The notes beneath the pieces are model-generated. The model did not search any database. It was given only the letters and a program-made list of their open reading frames with translations, and was not told where the DNA came from. A stretch of DNA of 64,000 nucleotides from Bacteroidaceae bacterium. GTDB lineage: Bacteria > Bacteroidota > Bacteroidia > Bacteroidales > Bacteroidaceae. Both the position numbers and the translations under genes were made by a program. Numbering within the stretch: position 1 is the stretch's first letter; each line of letters opens with the position of its first letter. Location: NCBI GenBank assembly GCA_017427065.1, contig JAFRTL010000007.1:62001-126000 (forward strand), in the 5' to 3' direction. This document shows positions 9,844 through 16,847 of the stretch, piece by piece.

Positions 9844-10269
9844 TTAATGTCTAAATTTTAAACTCTCTAAATATGATTGAAGAATAATTGTTGCACTAAT
9901 TTCGTCTACCAATGCCTTATTCTGCCGAGCTTTCTTTTTTAATCCTCCATCAATCATGGTTCTCTGCGCTATAACAGAAGTAAATCGCTCGTCAAAATAC
10001 TCTATGGGAATATTCAATTTAGCAGACAAGGATTTAACAAATGGAGAAATATTCTTCATGTTATCAGAATCTTCATTATTCATCTGTTTAGGCTGACCAA
10101 TAATAATCTTATCCACAGGCTCTCTATTCACATAATCCAAGAGAAAAGCCTGTAGTTCATTTGTAGGAACCGTAGTAAGGCCATTTGCAATAAGCTGAAG
10201 GACATCAGTCACTGCAATTCCTGTACGTTTCTTACCATAGTCTATTGCCAAAATTCTTCCCATATACAT
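9844..10269 (-). CDS. ruvX: Putative pre-16S rRNA nuclease / Holliday-junction resolvase-like YqgF
   Basis: A 141-residue RNase H-fold protein of the YqgF/RuvX family. It has the N-terminal motif [18 protein letters not shown], the middle block [11 protein letters not shown] and the [13 protein letters not shown] block near residues 93-105, which together hold the acidic catalytic residues. In E. coli YqgF matures 16S rRNA; other members act on branched DNA. First gene of the leftward translation cluster. A TACTTTTG -7 box at 10278-10285 places transcription start within a few bases of the ATG at 10269, so the mRNA may be nearly leaderless; the second ATG at 10263 (MGRIL) is the more family-like start. 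Confidence 0.92.
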   Translation of the reverse strand: MYMGRILAIDYGKKRTGIAVTDVLQLIANGLTTVPTNELQAFLLDYVNREPVDKIIIGQPKQMNNEDSDNMKNISPFVKSLSAKLNIPIEYFDERFTSVIAQRTMIDGGLKKKARQNKALVDEISATIILQSYLESLKFRH

Positions 10270-10277
10270 TTTTGCTA

Positions 10278-10285
10278 CAAAAGTA
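10278..10285 (-). promoter_or_regulatory. Likely promoter of the ruvX-def-TPR operon
   Basis: Minus-strand TACTTTTG matches TAnnTTTG. No TTG lies 18-21 bp upstream, so only the -7 element supports it. The very short distance to the start codon suggests a leaderless or near-leaderless transcript. Confidence 0.5.
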
Positions 10286-10325
10286 GCATTTATTATTCAA
10301 ACTATAAGTTAAGAATACCTTATAA

Positions 10326-10360
10326 AATGAAAAAGGGTACTCGAAAACGAATACCCTTTT
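10326..10360 (-). terminator. Intrinsic terminator of the OmpA-like gene
   Basis: Minus-strand stem AAAAGGGTATTCG / CGAGTACCCTTTT with a TTTT loop and a T-rich tail, about 30 nt after the stop codon. Confidence 0.85.
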
Positions 10361-10389
10361 CCATTTCTTATATTAATTGATTAATAAAA

Positions 10390-11550
10390 TCAATCAACAC
10401 CCATAATTACGACACGTGTAGTCTCGTTCTCAGTGAACAAGTTCTCAACGCCACCGTTAGACACGATCTGCAACTGGCTAGCAGGAACACCTTCAGCAAC
10501 CAAAGCATCGTAAACAGCCTGAGCACGGTTGTCTGTCAACTTCTGGTTGAAGTTTGCACTACCAGTAGCCTTATCAGCATAAGCTTGAACCTTGAAAGTT
10601 CCGCCATTCTGCTTGATGCCCTCAGCAACCAACTTAATTGTAGCCTTAGCATAGCTATCAAGTTTGTAGCTTCCAATCTTGAAGAAGATAGGAGTCTTAT
10701 TGAAGACAGCTTCCTTAACAGTAACAGTCTCAGTTACAGTGCGAACTTCTGGAGCACGATTACGGCATTCTTCAAGTTCACGACGCAGACGATTGATTTC
10801 ATCTAACAAAGCAGAGTTGTCAACCTTAGCTGCTGCAACCATAAACTCACGACCACCGAATGTGTAAGTCAAACCTGCACCAAAGTATAAGCCACCAATT
10901 GTTTTCGCTGTAGACTGATAGCCAAGATAAGAAGCGGCTAATTCACCACGAGCTTCAAGGTCAATAGAGACAGCATCACTTACATAGAAGTTAGCCAACA
11001 GACCTACAGAACCATTCACGTACGAACGTAACTTATTAGCTGTAGTAGGAACCTTCATATAACCAGCGCCACTACCATCAGGTAAGTAAATTGAAGAATT
11101 CTGAGTAGAAGAAATCGTCAAACCAGGACCTGCAAAAGCAGATAAATTGAATGCACGATCAGGATCATAACCAAAGATAGCATTAGTCAAACTATACAAT
11201 GCATCGAAGCGCACGATAGTCACATGCTTATTATAACCTTGCTCTGAACCAGGAGCGCCAGTTAAAGAAATATGATTATAACTAGAATTATAATTAGCTT
11301 TCCAAGCACCACCCTGTAAACGCAAACCAATCACTGGATTGAACCACTTACCAACTGACAAAGTCACATGAGGAGCAGGATCACCAAATTTGCCATCCTT
11401 ACCCGTATTTACCAGAGAGATACCACCAGTAGCACTGATAAAGATATTTTTGCTACCCTCTGAGGTATATTTCTCTCTAGTTGATTGAGCAGACACAGAC
11501 ATTGCTGTGGCAGCCAATGCTAAAGATAATATAATTAATTTACTTTTCAT
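10390..11550 (-). CDS. OmpA-family outer-membrane protein
   Basis: A 386-residue exported protein: signal peptide MKSKLIILSLALAATAMSVSA, an N-terminal beta-barrel of about 210 residues (repeated aromatic strands ending in GLYFGAGLTYTFGGREF), a short coiled segment (LLDEINRLRRELEECRNRA) and a C-terminal OmpA peptidoglycan-binding domain (FFKIGSYKLD, VQAYADKATG, NRAQAVYDALVAEGV). It anchors the outer membrane to the cell wall. Third gene of a leftward group after the YjbH-like and His-tail lipoprotein genes (52-nt gap), closed by a terminator. The same three-gene order may mark a shared envelope function, but no partner is proven. Confidence 0.92.
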   Translation of the reverse strand: MKSKLIILSLALAATAMSVSAQSTREKYTSEGSKNIFISATGGISLVNTGKDGKFGDPAPHVTLSVGKWFNPVIGLRLQGGAWKANYNSSYNHISLTGAPGSEQGYNKHVTIVRFDALYSLTNAIFGYDPDRAFNLSAFAGPGLTISSTQNSSIYLPDGSGAGYMKVPTTANKLRSYVNGSVGLLANFYVSDAVSIDLEARGELAASYLGYQSTAKTIGGLYFGAGLTYTFGGREFMVAAAKVDNSALLDEINRLRRELEECRNRAPEVRTVTETVTVKEAVFNKTPIFFKIGSYKLDSYAKATIKLVAEGIKQNGGTFKVQAYADKATGSANFNQKLTDNRAQAVYDALVAEGVPASQLQIVSNGGVENLFTENETTRVVIMGVD

Positions 11551-11602
11551 TTGTTCTCAATTTAAAAAGATTAAAACCAGAGTTTCTATAACAATCTCTC
11601 AA

Positions 11603-12478
11603 TTACTCAGCGCCACCAACGCCACCACCGGCGTTCTCGCCACCATGACCATGAGCATGATCGTGACCGTGACCATGATCTATTGATGCAAACTGAGGAT
11701 CAATAACTGTGCGAAGAACTCTGTCAATTACATTAGCTTCAGCCTCACCTGGCATGAAGAAACCTTCAATTACATATTCAGTTGTAACTACAACACTCTT
11801 AACATAAGAATTAGCAGCCAACTTCACATCAAATGTCTTCTCTTCAGGAACAAAGTCCTCACCAACATAAGAGATTCCATAAACAGCTTTAATATAATTC
11901 AAGAATGCAGAATTATCAGCTCTTGTAAGACCCTTATTCCATCTTGCACCTTGTTTAACAGCAAGAGTAACAGACTTAGTTGTTTCTTCACCCTCATTTA
12001 CCAATTCCTCAAGACCAGCTGTAATCACTGTTGTCTCAGAACCAGTACCTAACTGATTAACAACCACACCATCAACATAGCCATCTTTCTTCAAAGAAGC
12101 ATTAACAGTGTAAGAAGCCATACCAGTTTGGATTGTAGTCATGCTCAAAGTAAATGAAACAGACTGATAATTACTTGCAGAAATTTCAACAGTACCACTT
12201 GCAGGATTTCCGCTAGTTAATTTATAAAAACCAGTAGCATCTGTTGATGCACTACCAATAGGAGTAGCAACAGTGGCGCCCTGAATGGCACTTCCTGTCA
12301 AGAAATCTGTAACATAACCAGTAATTTCATATACTGGAGCTGGTATAACTACCTCCCCAGGAGTAACAGGAACAATTACATTGTCGCTCTGTGAGTCATA
12401 GCAGCTAGTAAAAGTAAAGCCAACTGCTAAAACGGCTAATGCCAATTTGGCACTTAAACCAAAGAATCTACTTTTCAT
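11603..12478 (-). CDS. DUF3869-like surface lipoprotein with His-rich C-terminus
   Basis: A 291-residue lipoprotein: the signal MKSRFFGLSAKLALAVLAVGFTFTSC ends in a lipobox Cys. Residues 45-125 look like a carboxypeptidase-regulatory/CNA-B type beta-sandwich (ITGYVTDFLTGSAIQGATV, TDATGFYKL). The remainder resembles Bacteroidales DUF3869 proteins (assignment from memory of the family, moderate). The last 25 residues contain DHGHGHDHAHGHGG, a His-rich tail like those of metal-handling proteins. It lies 12 nt after the YjbH-like gene and 52 nt before the OmpA-like gene, so all three are likely co-expressed. Function unknown. Confidence 0.75.
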   Translation of the reverse strand: MKSRFFGLSAKLALAVLAVGFTFTSCYDSQSDNVIVPVTPGEVVIPAPVYEITGYVTDFLTGSAIQGATVATPIGSASTDATGFYKLTSGNPASGTVEISASNYQSVSFTLSMTTIQTGMASYTVNASLKKDGYVDGVVVNQLGTGSETTVITAGLEELVNEGEETTKSVTLAVKQGARWNKGLTRADNSAFLNYIKAVYGISYVGEDFVPEEKTFDVKLAANSYVKSVVVTTEYVIEGFFMPGEAEANVIDRVLRTVIDPQFASIDHGHGHDHAHGHGGENAGGGVGGAE

Positions 12479-12490
12479 TTCTTTAATAAA

Positions 12491-13726
12491 TTAATAATTC
12501 AACAATTCCGATTTAATAAATATTGGGTTAAAACTATTATCATTTGCAATATTATCCCAAGGTAATGCTTTGTAGGTTTGACCGTATCGTTGTTCGTTAC
12601 CAGCATTATAACGGATTCCCATATAATTTGAAGTACGAACACGAGGTATATAACCTTTTCGCTTTAGATGATAAGGAGGCAGAGCAATCTGAAACATAAA
12701 TCCACCATTTACTCCACTATTCTTTTCATTCCATGTCTTCATTGCCCAAAAACCAATAGAAGCATGTCTGAAATGTCTTATCATCTGAAATTGAACCCCT
12801 TTTTCTTCCTGCAAATATTGTTCAAGATTCAATTTAAACTGGGTATTATATCTTTCCCAGTAGAAATTTCCTCCTAAACTCCATGTAAATACTTTCAGTG
12901 GACTAACTTTCCATCTCCAATTCTCAAATCTAGAAGTACCCGTTAATCCCACTCTGGCTTCCAGAGAGAATCTTTCGTCTTTTTTAGGTATAAACTTTGC
13001 TCTCAGATCTGCTCCCCAACGAAAATTATTAAAAGTTCCTACACTTCCAGTCAGAAAAACATTATCCTCCAATCTGATAGTTTGAGAAAAGGTTATCATT
13101 CCCTGTCTGATCTGCCTATAATATCTGCCATATTCATTTTTAATAGGGAATATCACCTGTGCTTCTAGTTTCATTCCTTTCCAGAGAGATACCTCTATTG
13201 CAGGATTCACGTTAAAAAGAATTTGATATATCTGTGTAATAATCAAATTCTTAAAACTAAACTCAGGATAAATTACAATATCAACCTTGTACAAAGAACT
13301 ATTTTTTCTTTCAGCCTTTTGAGCATGTTCCCATGAGTCACCCAATTCATAACTCACTTTCCAGTCTCTTCGGCTGACACTATTCAAAGAGTCGGCTTCA
13401 CTATTTGAATAGCAGACAAGTGAAATTTGAGGCACATTGTTGTCTAAGACCACAATACGGCATGTTTTTCCGTCAGGCATCCCCTGAGACTGGACAACAT
13501 CCACCGCTTTGCCTATTCCAACACCATTGAGCTTATATGCACTATTTTGCAAAATGTACACTCGCTCATTATCATCTTCACTACATCCGACATTCTCAAA
13601 TCCCAGTTCTACTAAGGCATCCACTACATTTCCAGCATTCTGTCCCATACTACTGATGGGAAACAAACAGATAAAAGAAAACATAGTAAGATATCCTCTT
13701 ATCCTCTGAAAAAGAGATTCTTGCAT
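12491..13726 (-). CDS. YjbH-like outer-membrane beta-barrel protein
   Basis: A 411-residue exported protein with an N-terminal hydrophobic segment (FSFICLFPISSMG). Residues 28-125 form a soluble region and residues 135-405 contain dense amphipathic strands typical of a barrel (for example GMKLEAQVIFPIK, GTFNNFRWGADLRAKF, ASIGFWAMKTW). The strand pattern and the YWERYNTQFKL / YIPRVRTSNYMGIRY blocks resemble the YjbH/DUF940 exopolysaccharide-associated barrels; this is a fold-level match, not a certain family call. First gene of the group with the lipoprotein and OmpA genes, driven by a consensus promoter at 13750-13779. Confidence 0.65.
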   Translation of the reverse strand: MQESLFQRIRGYLTMFSFICLFPISSMGQNAGNVVDALVELGFENVGCSEDDNERVYILQNSAYKLNGVGIGKAVDVVQSQGMPDGKTCRIVVLDNNVPQISLVCYSNSEADSLNSVSRRDWKVSYELGDSWEHAQKAERKNSSLYKVDIVIYPEFSFKNLIITQIYQILFNVNPAIEVSLWKGMKLEAQVIFPIKNEYGRYYRQIRQGMITFSQTIRLEDNVFLTGSVGTFNNFRWGADLRAKFIPKKDERFSLEARVGLTGTSRFENWRWKVSPLKVFTWSLGGNFYWERYNTQFKLNLEQYLQEEKGVQFQMIRHFRHASIGFWAMKTWNEKNSGVNGGFMFQIALPPYHLKRKGYIPRVRTSNYMGIRYNAGNEQRYGQTYKALPWDNIANDNSFNPIFIKSELLNY

Positions 13727-13749
13727 GTCAAATATTTTCTAAACAATTT

Positions 13750-13779
13750 CAAAATTACCCTTTTACACGGGTAAATCAA
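13750..13779 (-). promoter_or_regulatory. Promoter of the YjbH-like / lipoprotein / OmpA operon
   Basis: Minus-strand -7 box TAATTTTG (13750-13757) and -33 TTG (13777-13779), 19 bp apart, about 20 nt upstream of the first start codon. Confidence 0.75.
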
Positions 13780-13850
13780 TTGCAAAATTAGAGAGTATTT
13801 AATTAAAATCAAAGAAAATATAGAAATATTTTCAATTTGACTCTCAAAAA

Positions 13851-13884
13851 TAATAAAATCATCGCCCAAAAACTGGGCGATGAT
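13851..13884 (-). terminator. Intrinsic terminator of the SPOR-domain gene
   Basis: Minus-strand 11-bp stem ATCATCGCCCA / TGGGCGATGAT with a GTTTT loop, then TTTATTATTTTT, about 28 nt past the stop codon. The remaining DNA up to the YjbH-like promoter is AT-rich, and I see no further gene in it. Confidence 0.85.
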
Positions 13885-13911
13885 ACACATTATTATATTA
13901 ATAACTAAAAA

Positions 13912-14409
13912 TTAGTTCATCCTATATAATAACCAAGCACCCTGAAAATCCTGACGGTTTGGATACTTAGCTTTAAAGGCATCACGGGCTCTAACGGCCG
14001 CATCTCTATTTGAGAATGTTTCAGAAACCACACGATACATGTTCCTATCAGCATTATAGACAATGATAGCGCTATAGCCTTCATTATCCAAGAAACTCTT
14101 CAAGTTTTCTGCATTTGTTTTCACGCCGAAACTACCACAAACCACACTATAATCCTGCAAGTTGCCATTACCAGCTACGATGGTGACTTTTTCCTGACGA
14201 ACATCAGCAGAAGAAGCTGGAGTTGCAGATTCTGTCGGAGCTACCACGGCTGCAGGTGCAGAAGTCTGTTGCTGAACAGCGGTTCCTTGTGCCAATTCCT
14301 GTTGTTTTGCCTTCTCATAAGCCTTCTTATAGGCACTCTCACTTGATTTACATGACGCAAAGGCCAATGCTACGCATAGACCCAATCCTAAAAAAGCTAT
14401 TTTTTTCAT
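13912..14409 (-). CDS. SPOR-domain lipoprotein
   Basis: A 165-residue lipoprotein: signal MKKIAFLGLGLCVALAFASC with lipobox Cys20, then a Gln/Ala/Thr-rich linker (residues 30-85), then a C-terminal SPOR domain (YSVVCGSFGVKTNAENLKSFL, YRVVSETFSNRDAAVRARDAF). SPOR domains bind denuded glycan strands at division septa, so the protein probably acts at the septal envelope. Transcribed from a consensus promoter divergent from the YtxH gene and ended by its own terminator, so monocistronic. Confidence 0.9.
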   Translation of the reverse strand: MKKIAFLGLGLCVALAFASCKSSESAYKKAYEKAKQQELAQGTAVQQQTSAPAAVVAPTESATPASSADVRQEKVTIVAGNGNLQDYSVVCGSFGVKTNAENLKSFLDNEGYSAIIVYNADRNMYRVVSETFSNRDAAVRARDAFKAKYPNRQDFQGAWLLYRMN

Positions 14410-14433
14410 ATTTATAAATGTTTTATTTGGTTA

Positions 14434-14463
14434 CAAAATTACGAAGAATATTATATAATCAAA
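14434..14463 (-). promoter_or_regulatory. Promoter of the SPOR-domain gene
   Basis: Minus-strand -7 box TAATTTTG (14434-14441), -33 TTTG (14460-14463), 18-bp spacer. Divergent from the YtxH promoter 20 bp away. Confidence 0.75.
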
Positions 14464-14483
14464 AAAAAAGCAACAAAAAACGC

Positions 14484-14512
14484 TTGCATCAATTAAAAAA
14501 GTTCTATCTTTG
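14484..14512 (+). promoter_or_regulatory. Promoter of the YtxH / holin-X / small-protein operon
   Basis: -33 TTG (14484-14486), 18-bp spacer, -7 TATCTTTG (14505-14512). The leader then carries GAAAGGAG a few bases before the ATG, a strong Shine-Dalgarno sequence that is unusual in this window. Confidence 0.78.
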
Positions 14513-14545
14513 CTAAATCAAACTTAGAAAGAAAGGAGTTATATC

Positions 14546-14749
14546 ATGAGAGGATTTAATGTTTTAGCCACTTTTTTAGGTGGAGCTCTTGTTGGAGCAT
14601 TCATTGGTGTTTTGTTTGCACCAGAAAAGGGAACTGATACTCGCACTAAGATTTTAGAGATCCTTCGCAAAAAGGGCATCAAGCTTAGCAAGGAAGACTT
14701 GAATGACCTGGCTGACGAATTGGCCAACGTTGCTGATCCTGTGGAGTAA
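14546..14749 (+). CDS. YtxH-domain small membrane protein
   Basis: A 67-residue protein with one N-terminal membrane segment rich in Gly and small residues (NVLATFLGGALVGAFIGVLFAP), then EKGTDTRTKI and an amphipathic acidic helix ending LADELANVADPVE, the YtxH pattern. The start is the ATG after the AAGGAG Shine-Dalgarno. First of three short membrane-linked genes; the next begins 20 nt downstream. The trio resembles the E. coli yqjD-yqjE-yqjK cluster in order and size, where the proteins are inner-membrane, stress-induced and in YqjD's case ribosome-associated; that functional parallel is inference. Confidence 0.85.
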   Translation: MRGFNVLATFLGGALVGAFIGVLFAPEKGTDTRTKILEILRKKGIKLSKEDLNDLADELANVADPVE

Positions 14750-14769
14750 TCTTTAAGAACAATGCCACT

Positions 14770-15192
14770 ATGCTATTCGGAGAAAAGAGCAACGAATCCA
14801 TACAGCAACTGATTTCTGAAGCAAAGACCTATCTAGACCTTCAGAAAGACTACATTCGGCTTGAAATGACCGAGAAACTCACCATTTTGCTATCAACGCT
14901 AATCTTAGTGTTGATAATGGTAGTTCTTGGCATGGTAGCATTGTTTTACTTTTCTTTCACTTTAGCTTATGTATTGGCGCCTTTCGTAGGAGGCCTGATG
15001 GTCAGTTTCGGGCTTATCACGCTCTTTCTAATATTGGTCATCCTGTTTATCTATTATAAACGTGAACGCCTCATCGTAAGCCCAATGGTAAATTTTCTTG
15101 CCAAGATATTCCTAAAAGAAAGCGAGAAAGAGAAAGAAGATCAAATCGTTAACGCTACTATCAACGAGGATGACACAACCAACCAAGAATGA
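14770..15192 (+). CDS. Holin-X / YqjE-like (DUF1469) inner-membrane protein
   Basis: A 140-residue protein with an N-terminal amphipathic helix (IQQLISEAKTYLDLQKDYIRLEM), two long transmembrane segments (ILLSTLILVLIMVVLGMVALFYF and FVGGLMVSFGLITLFLILVILFIYY) and a charged C-terminal tail (KESEKEKEDQIVNAT). This is the PF07332/YqjE layout. It is not a phage lysis holin despite the family name; no phage genes are nearby. It overlaps the next gene by 23 nt, implying coupled translation. Confidence 0.85.
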   Translation: MLFGEKSNESIQQLISEAKTYLDLQKDYIRLEMTEKLTILLSTLILVLIMVVLGMVALFYFSFTLAYVLAPFVGGLMVSFGLITLFLILVILFIYYKRERLIVSPMVNFLAKIFLKESEKEKEDQIVNATINEDDTTNQE

Positions 15193-15418
15193 GATAACAC
15201 TAGAGCTCATTTCTCAGCAAAAAACTGAGGTTTTGAAGAAGATCCGTTCACATCAAAGTACGATTACTTCTTCAACAAAGCAGTTATTTGCCCCTCTTAA
15301 ACCTGTAACTAGGCAATCGAACGGCATCATGAAGGCTTTCAACACTGGTATGGTGATGTTTGATGGCCTGATGATTGGACTGAAAATTTTTAAGGGCATT
15401 CGCAAGATCTTCAGATAA
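15170..15418 (+). CDS. Small conserved-looking protein, third gene of the YtxH/holin-X operon
   Basis: 82 residues with no recognised domain. The N-terminal half is helical and charged (NEITLELISQQKTEVLKKIRSHQSTI), the C-terminal part is hydrophobic and basic (MVMFDGLMIGLKIFKGIRKIF), which could lie along or in the membrane. Position matches YqjK in the E. coli yqjDEK cluster, but sequence similarity could not be assessed. The 23-nt overlap with the preceding gene in another frame supports a real, co-translated gene. No terminator is obvious after it. Confidence 0.65.
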   Translation: MTQPTKNEITLELISQQKTEVLKKIRSHQSTITSSTKQLFAPLKPVTRQSNGIMKAFNTGMVMFDGLMIGLKIFKGIRKIFR

Positions 15419-15440
15419 GTACTTTTATCTTGCCTTTTCT

Positions 15441-15548
15441 TTTTCCTAACTACGAAAATATTTTTTCCTAGTTAGGGATATTATTTTCTATAAAAGGAAC
15501 GTCTGCCATCTTTACTCACTCATTTTCCTCATCTTTACTTATAAAAGG
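15441..15548. repeat. Intergenic motif related to part of the 54.85-54.95 kb element
   Basis: The 285-nt gap before galM contains an inverted repeat CCTAACTA (15445-15452) / TAGTTAGG (15469-15476), followed by ATTTTTTCCTAG, GGAT, TATTTT, TATAA and ACGTCT in that order. The same words in the same order occur at 54853-54946 before the DUF5009 gene. It may be a dispersed repeat or a shared regulatory region. The rest of the gap is AT-rich; I see no gene in it. Confidence 0.5.
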
Positions 15549-15669
15549 TCAAGTATTATTATCCTAAACTGCGGATTATCTCCAATCGTTTTCTCGTTCC
15601 AAAACATAAAAAATGTCATTCTTCACGTCAAATCTTTTCAAAAGTTTTGGGAGAATAAAAGAAATTTAC

Positions 15670-15677
15670 TTAATTTG
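15670..15677 (+). promoter_or_regulatory. Probable promoter of the galM-MFS-galK operon
   Basis: TTAATTTG departs by one base from TAnnTTTG; a TTTTG lies 20 bp upstream at the -33 position. It would give a leader of about 20 nt before galM. Confidence 0.5.
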
Positions 15678-15703
15678 CAAGGAATATTGGTAATAATCGA
15701 GTC

Positions 15704-16801
15704 ATGACGAGTACTACGCCAACAGAAACGGGTATGTCCGCCTTGGACAGAAAGGCTTTTCAGGCGGACATCGAAGGAAAACATACAGACCTATTCATCC
15801 TCAGAAACGCTTTGGGGATGGAAGTTGCCGTTACAAATTATGGGTGTGCCCTTATTTCTATCATGGTTCCTGACAAACATGGGAAATATGCCAATGTTGT
15901 TATGAGCCACGATTCCATCGAGGGAACCATCCATAGTCCAGAACCATTTCTCAGCACCACCATCGGCCGTTATGGCAATCGAATTGCAGGTGGTAAATTT
16001 ACCCTTTTCGGAGAAGAATATTGTCTAACGATCAACAATGGTCTGAATTCTCTACATGGAGGGCCAACAGGTTTTCATGCCCGTGTTTGGGATGCAGAAC
16101 AGATAGATGAACAGACTATTATCTTCAAGTATCACTCTGACGATGGGGAAGAAGGGTTCCCTGGAAATCTGGACATTGAAATGTGCTATCATCTAGCAGA
16201 CGACAGTAACTCCTTGGAAATAGAGTACAAGGCAGTCACAAATAAACCAACAATAGTTAATTTGACGAATCACGGATTCTTCAATCTTGCAGGAATTGCA
16301 AACCCAACTCCTACTATTTTGAATAATGTGGTAACTATCAATGCCGACTACTATATTCCCATTGATGCGGTTTCCATACCAACAGGTGAAGTGCTTAAGG
16401 TGGAAGGTACCCCTATGGATTTCCGCACACCTCATACTGTTGGAGAGCGCATAGATGCAGACTTCGAGCAGCTAAAGAACGGCAGTGGATATGACCATTG
16501 CTATGTTCTGAATAAGACTGAAGCAGGCGCACTCAGTTTGGCTGCAATCTGTACAGAACCTGTCAGTGGACGTAGCATGGAGGTTTACACTACCGAAGGT
16601 GGAGTGCAGCTTTATACTGGCAACTGGTTAAGTGGTTTCAGTGGAACACATGGAGCAACCTTCCCAGCACGTAGTGCTATCTGTTTCGAAGCGCAATGTT
16701 TCCCCGATACGCCCAACAAGGCTCATTTTCCATCAGCCGTACTGATGCCAGATGACGAATACCGTCAAAAGACCATTTACAAGTTTGGAGTGATTGAATA
16801 A
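15704..16801 (+). CDS. galM: Aldose 1-epimerase (galactose mutarotase)
   Basis: Interconverts alpha and beta anomers of galactose/glucose, feeding alpha-galactose to galactokinase. The 365 residues show the family blocks TTIGRYGNRIAGGKF (near 85), NGLNSLHGGPTGFHARVWD (near 110, first His), VNLTNHGFFNLAG (near 187, catalytic His) and CFEAQCFPDTPN (near 330, catalytic Glu). No signal peptide, so cytoplasmic. First gene of an operon with a sugar MFS transporter (46 nt later) and galK. Confidence 0.95.
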   Translation: MTSTTPTETGMSALDRKAFQADIEGKHTDLFILRNALGMEVAVTNYGCALISIMVPDKHGKYANVVMSHDSIEGTIHSPEPFLSTTIGRYGNRIAGGKFTLFGEEYCLTINNGLNSLHGGPTGFHARVWDAEQIDEQTIIFKYHSDDGEEGFPGNLDIEMCYHLADDSNSLEIEYKAVTNKPTIVNLTNHGFFNLAGIANPTPTILNNVVTINADYYIPIDAVSIPTGEVLKVEGTPMDFRTPHTVGERIDADFEQLKNGSGYDHCYVLNKTEAGALSLAAICTEPVSGRSMEVYTTEGGVQLYTGNWLSGFSGTHGATFPARSAICFEAQCFPDTPNKAHFPSAVLMPDDEYRQKTIYKFGVIE

Positions 16802-16847
16802 GATGAGAATTTAACTTTAATATAAACATTTAAAAACAAAAAAAATT

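Noticed and set aside
13699..13890. A 63-codon minus-strand frame in the gap between the SPOR and YjbH-like genes.
   Set aside because: AT-rich DNA that includes a terminator stem and a consensus promoter; the translation has no protein character.
14770..15192. The holin-domain gene as a prophage remnant.
   Set aside because: The family is the YqjE/DUF1469 type and no endolysin, terminase, integrase or attachment site is present.
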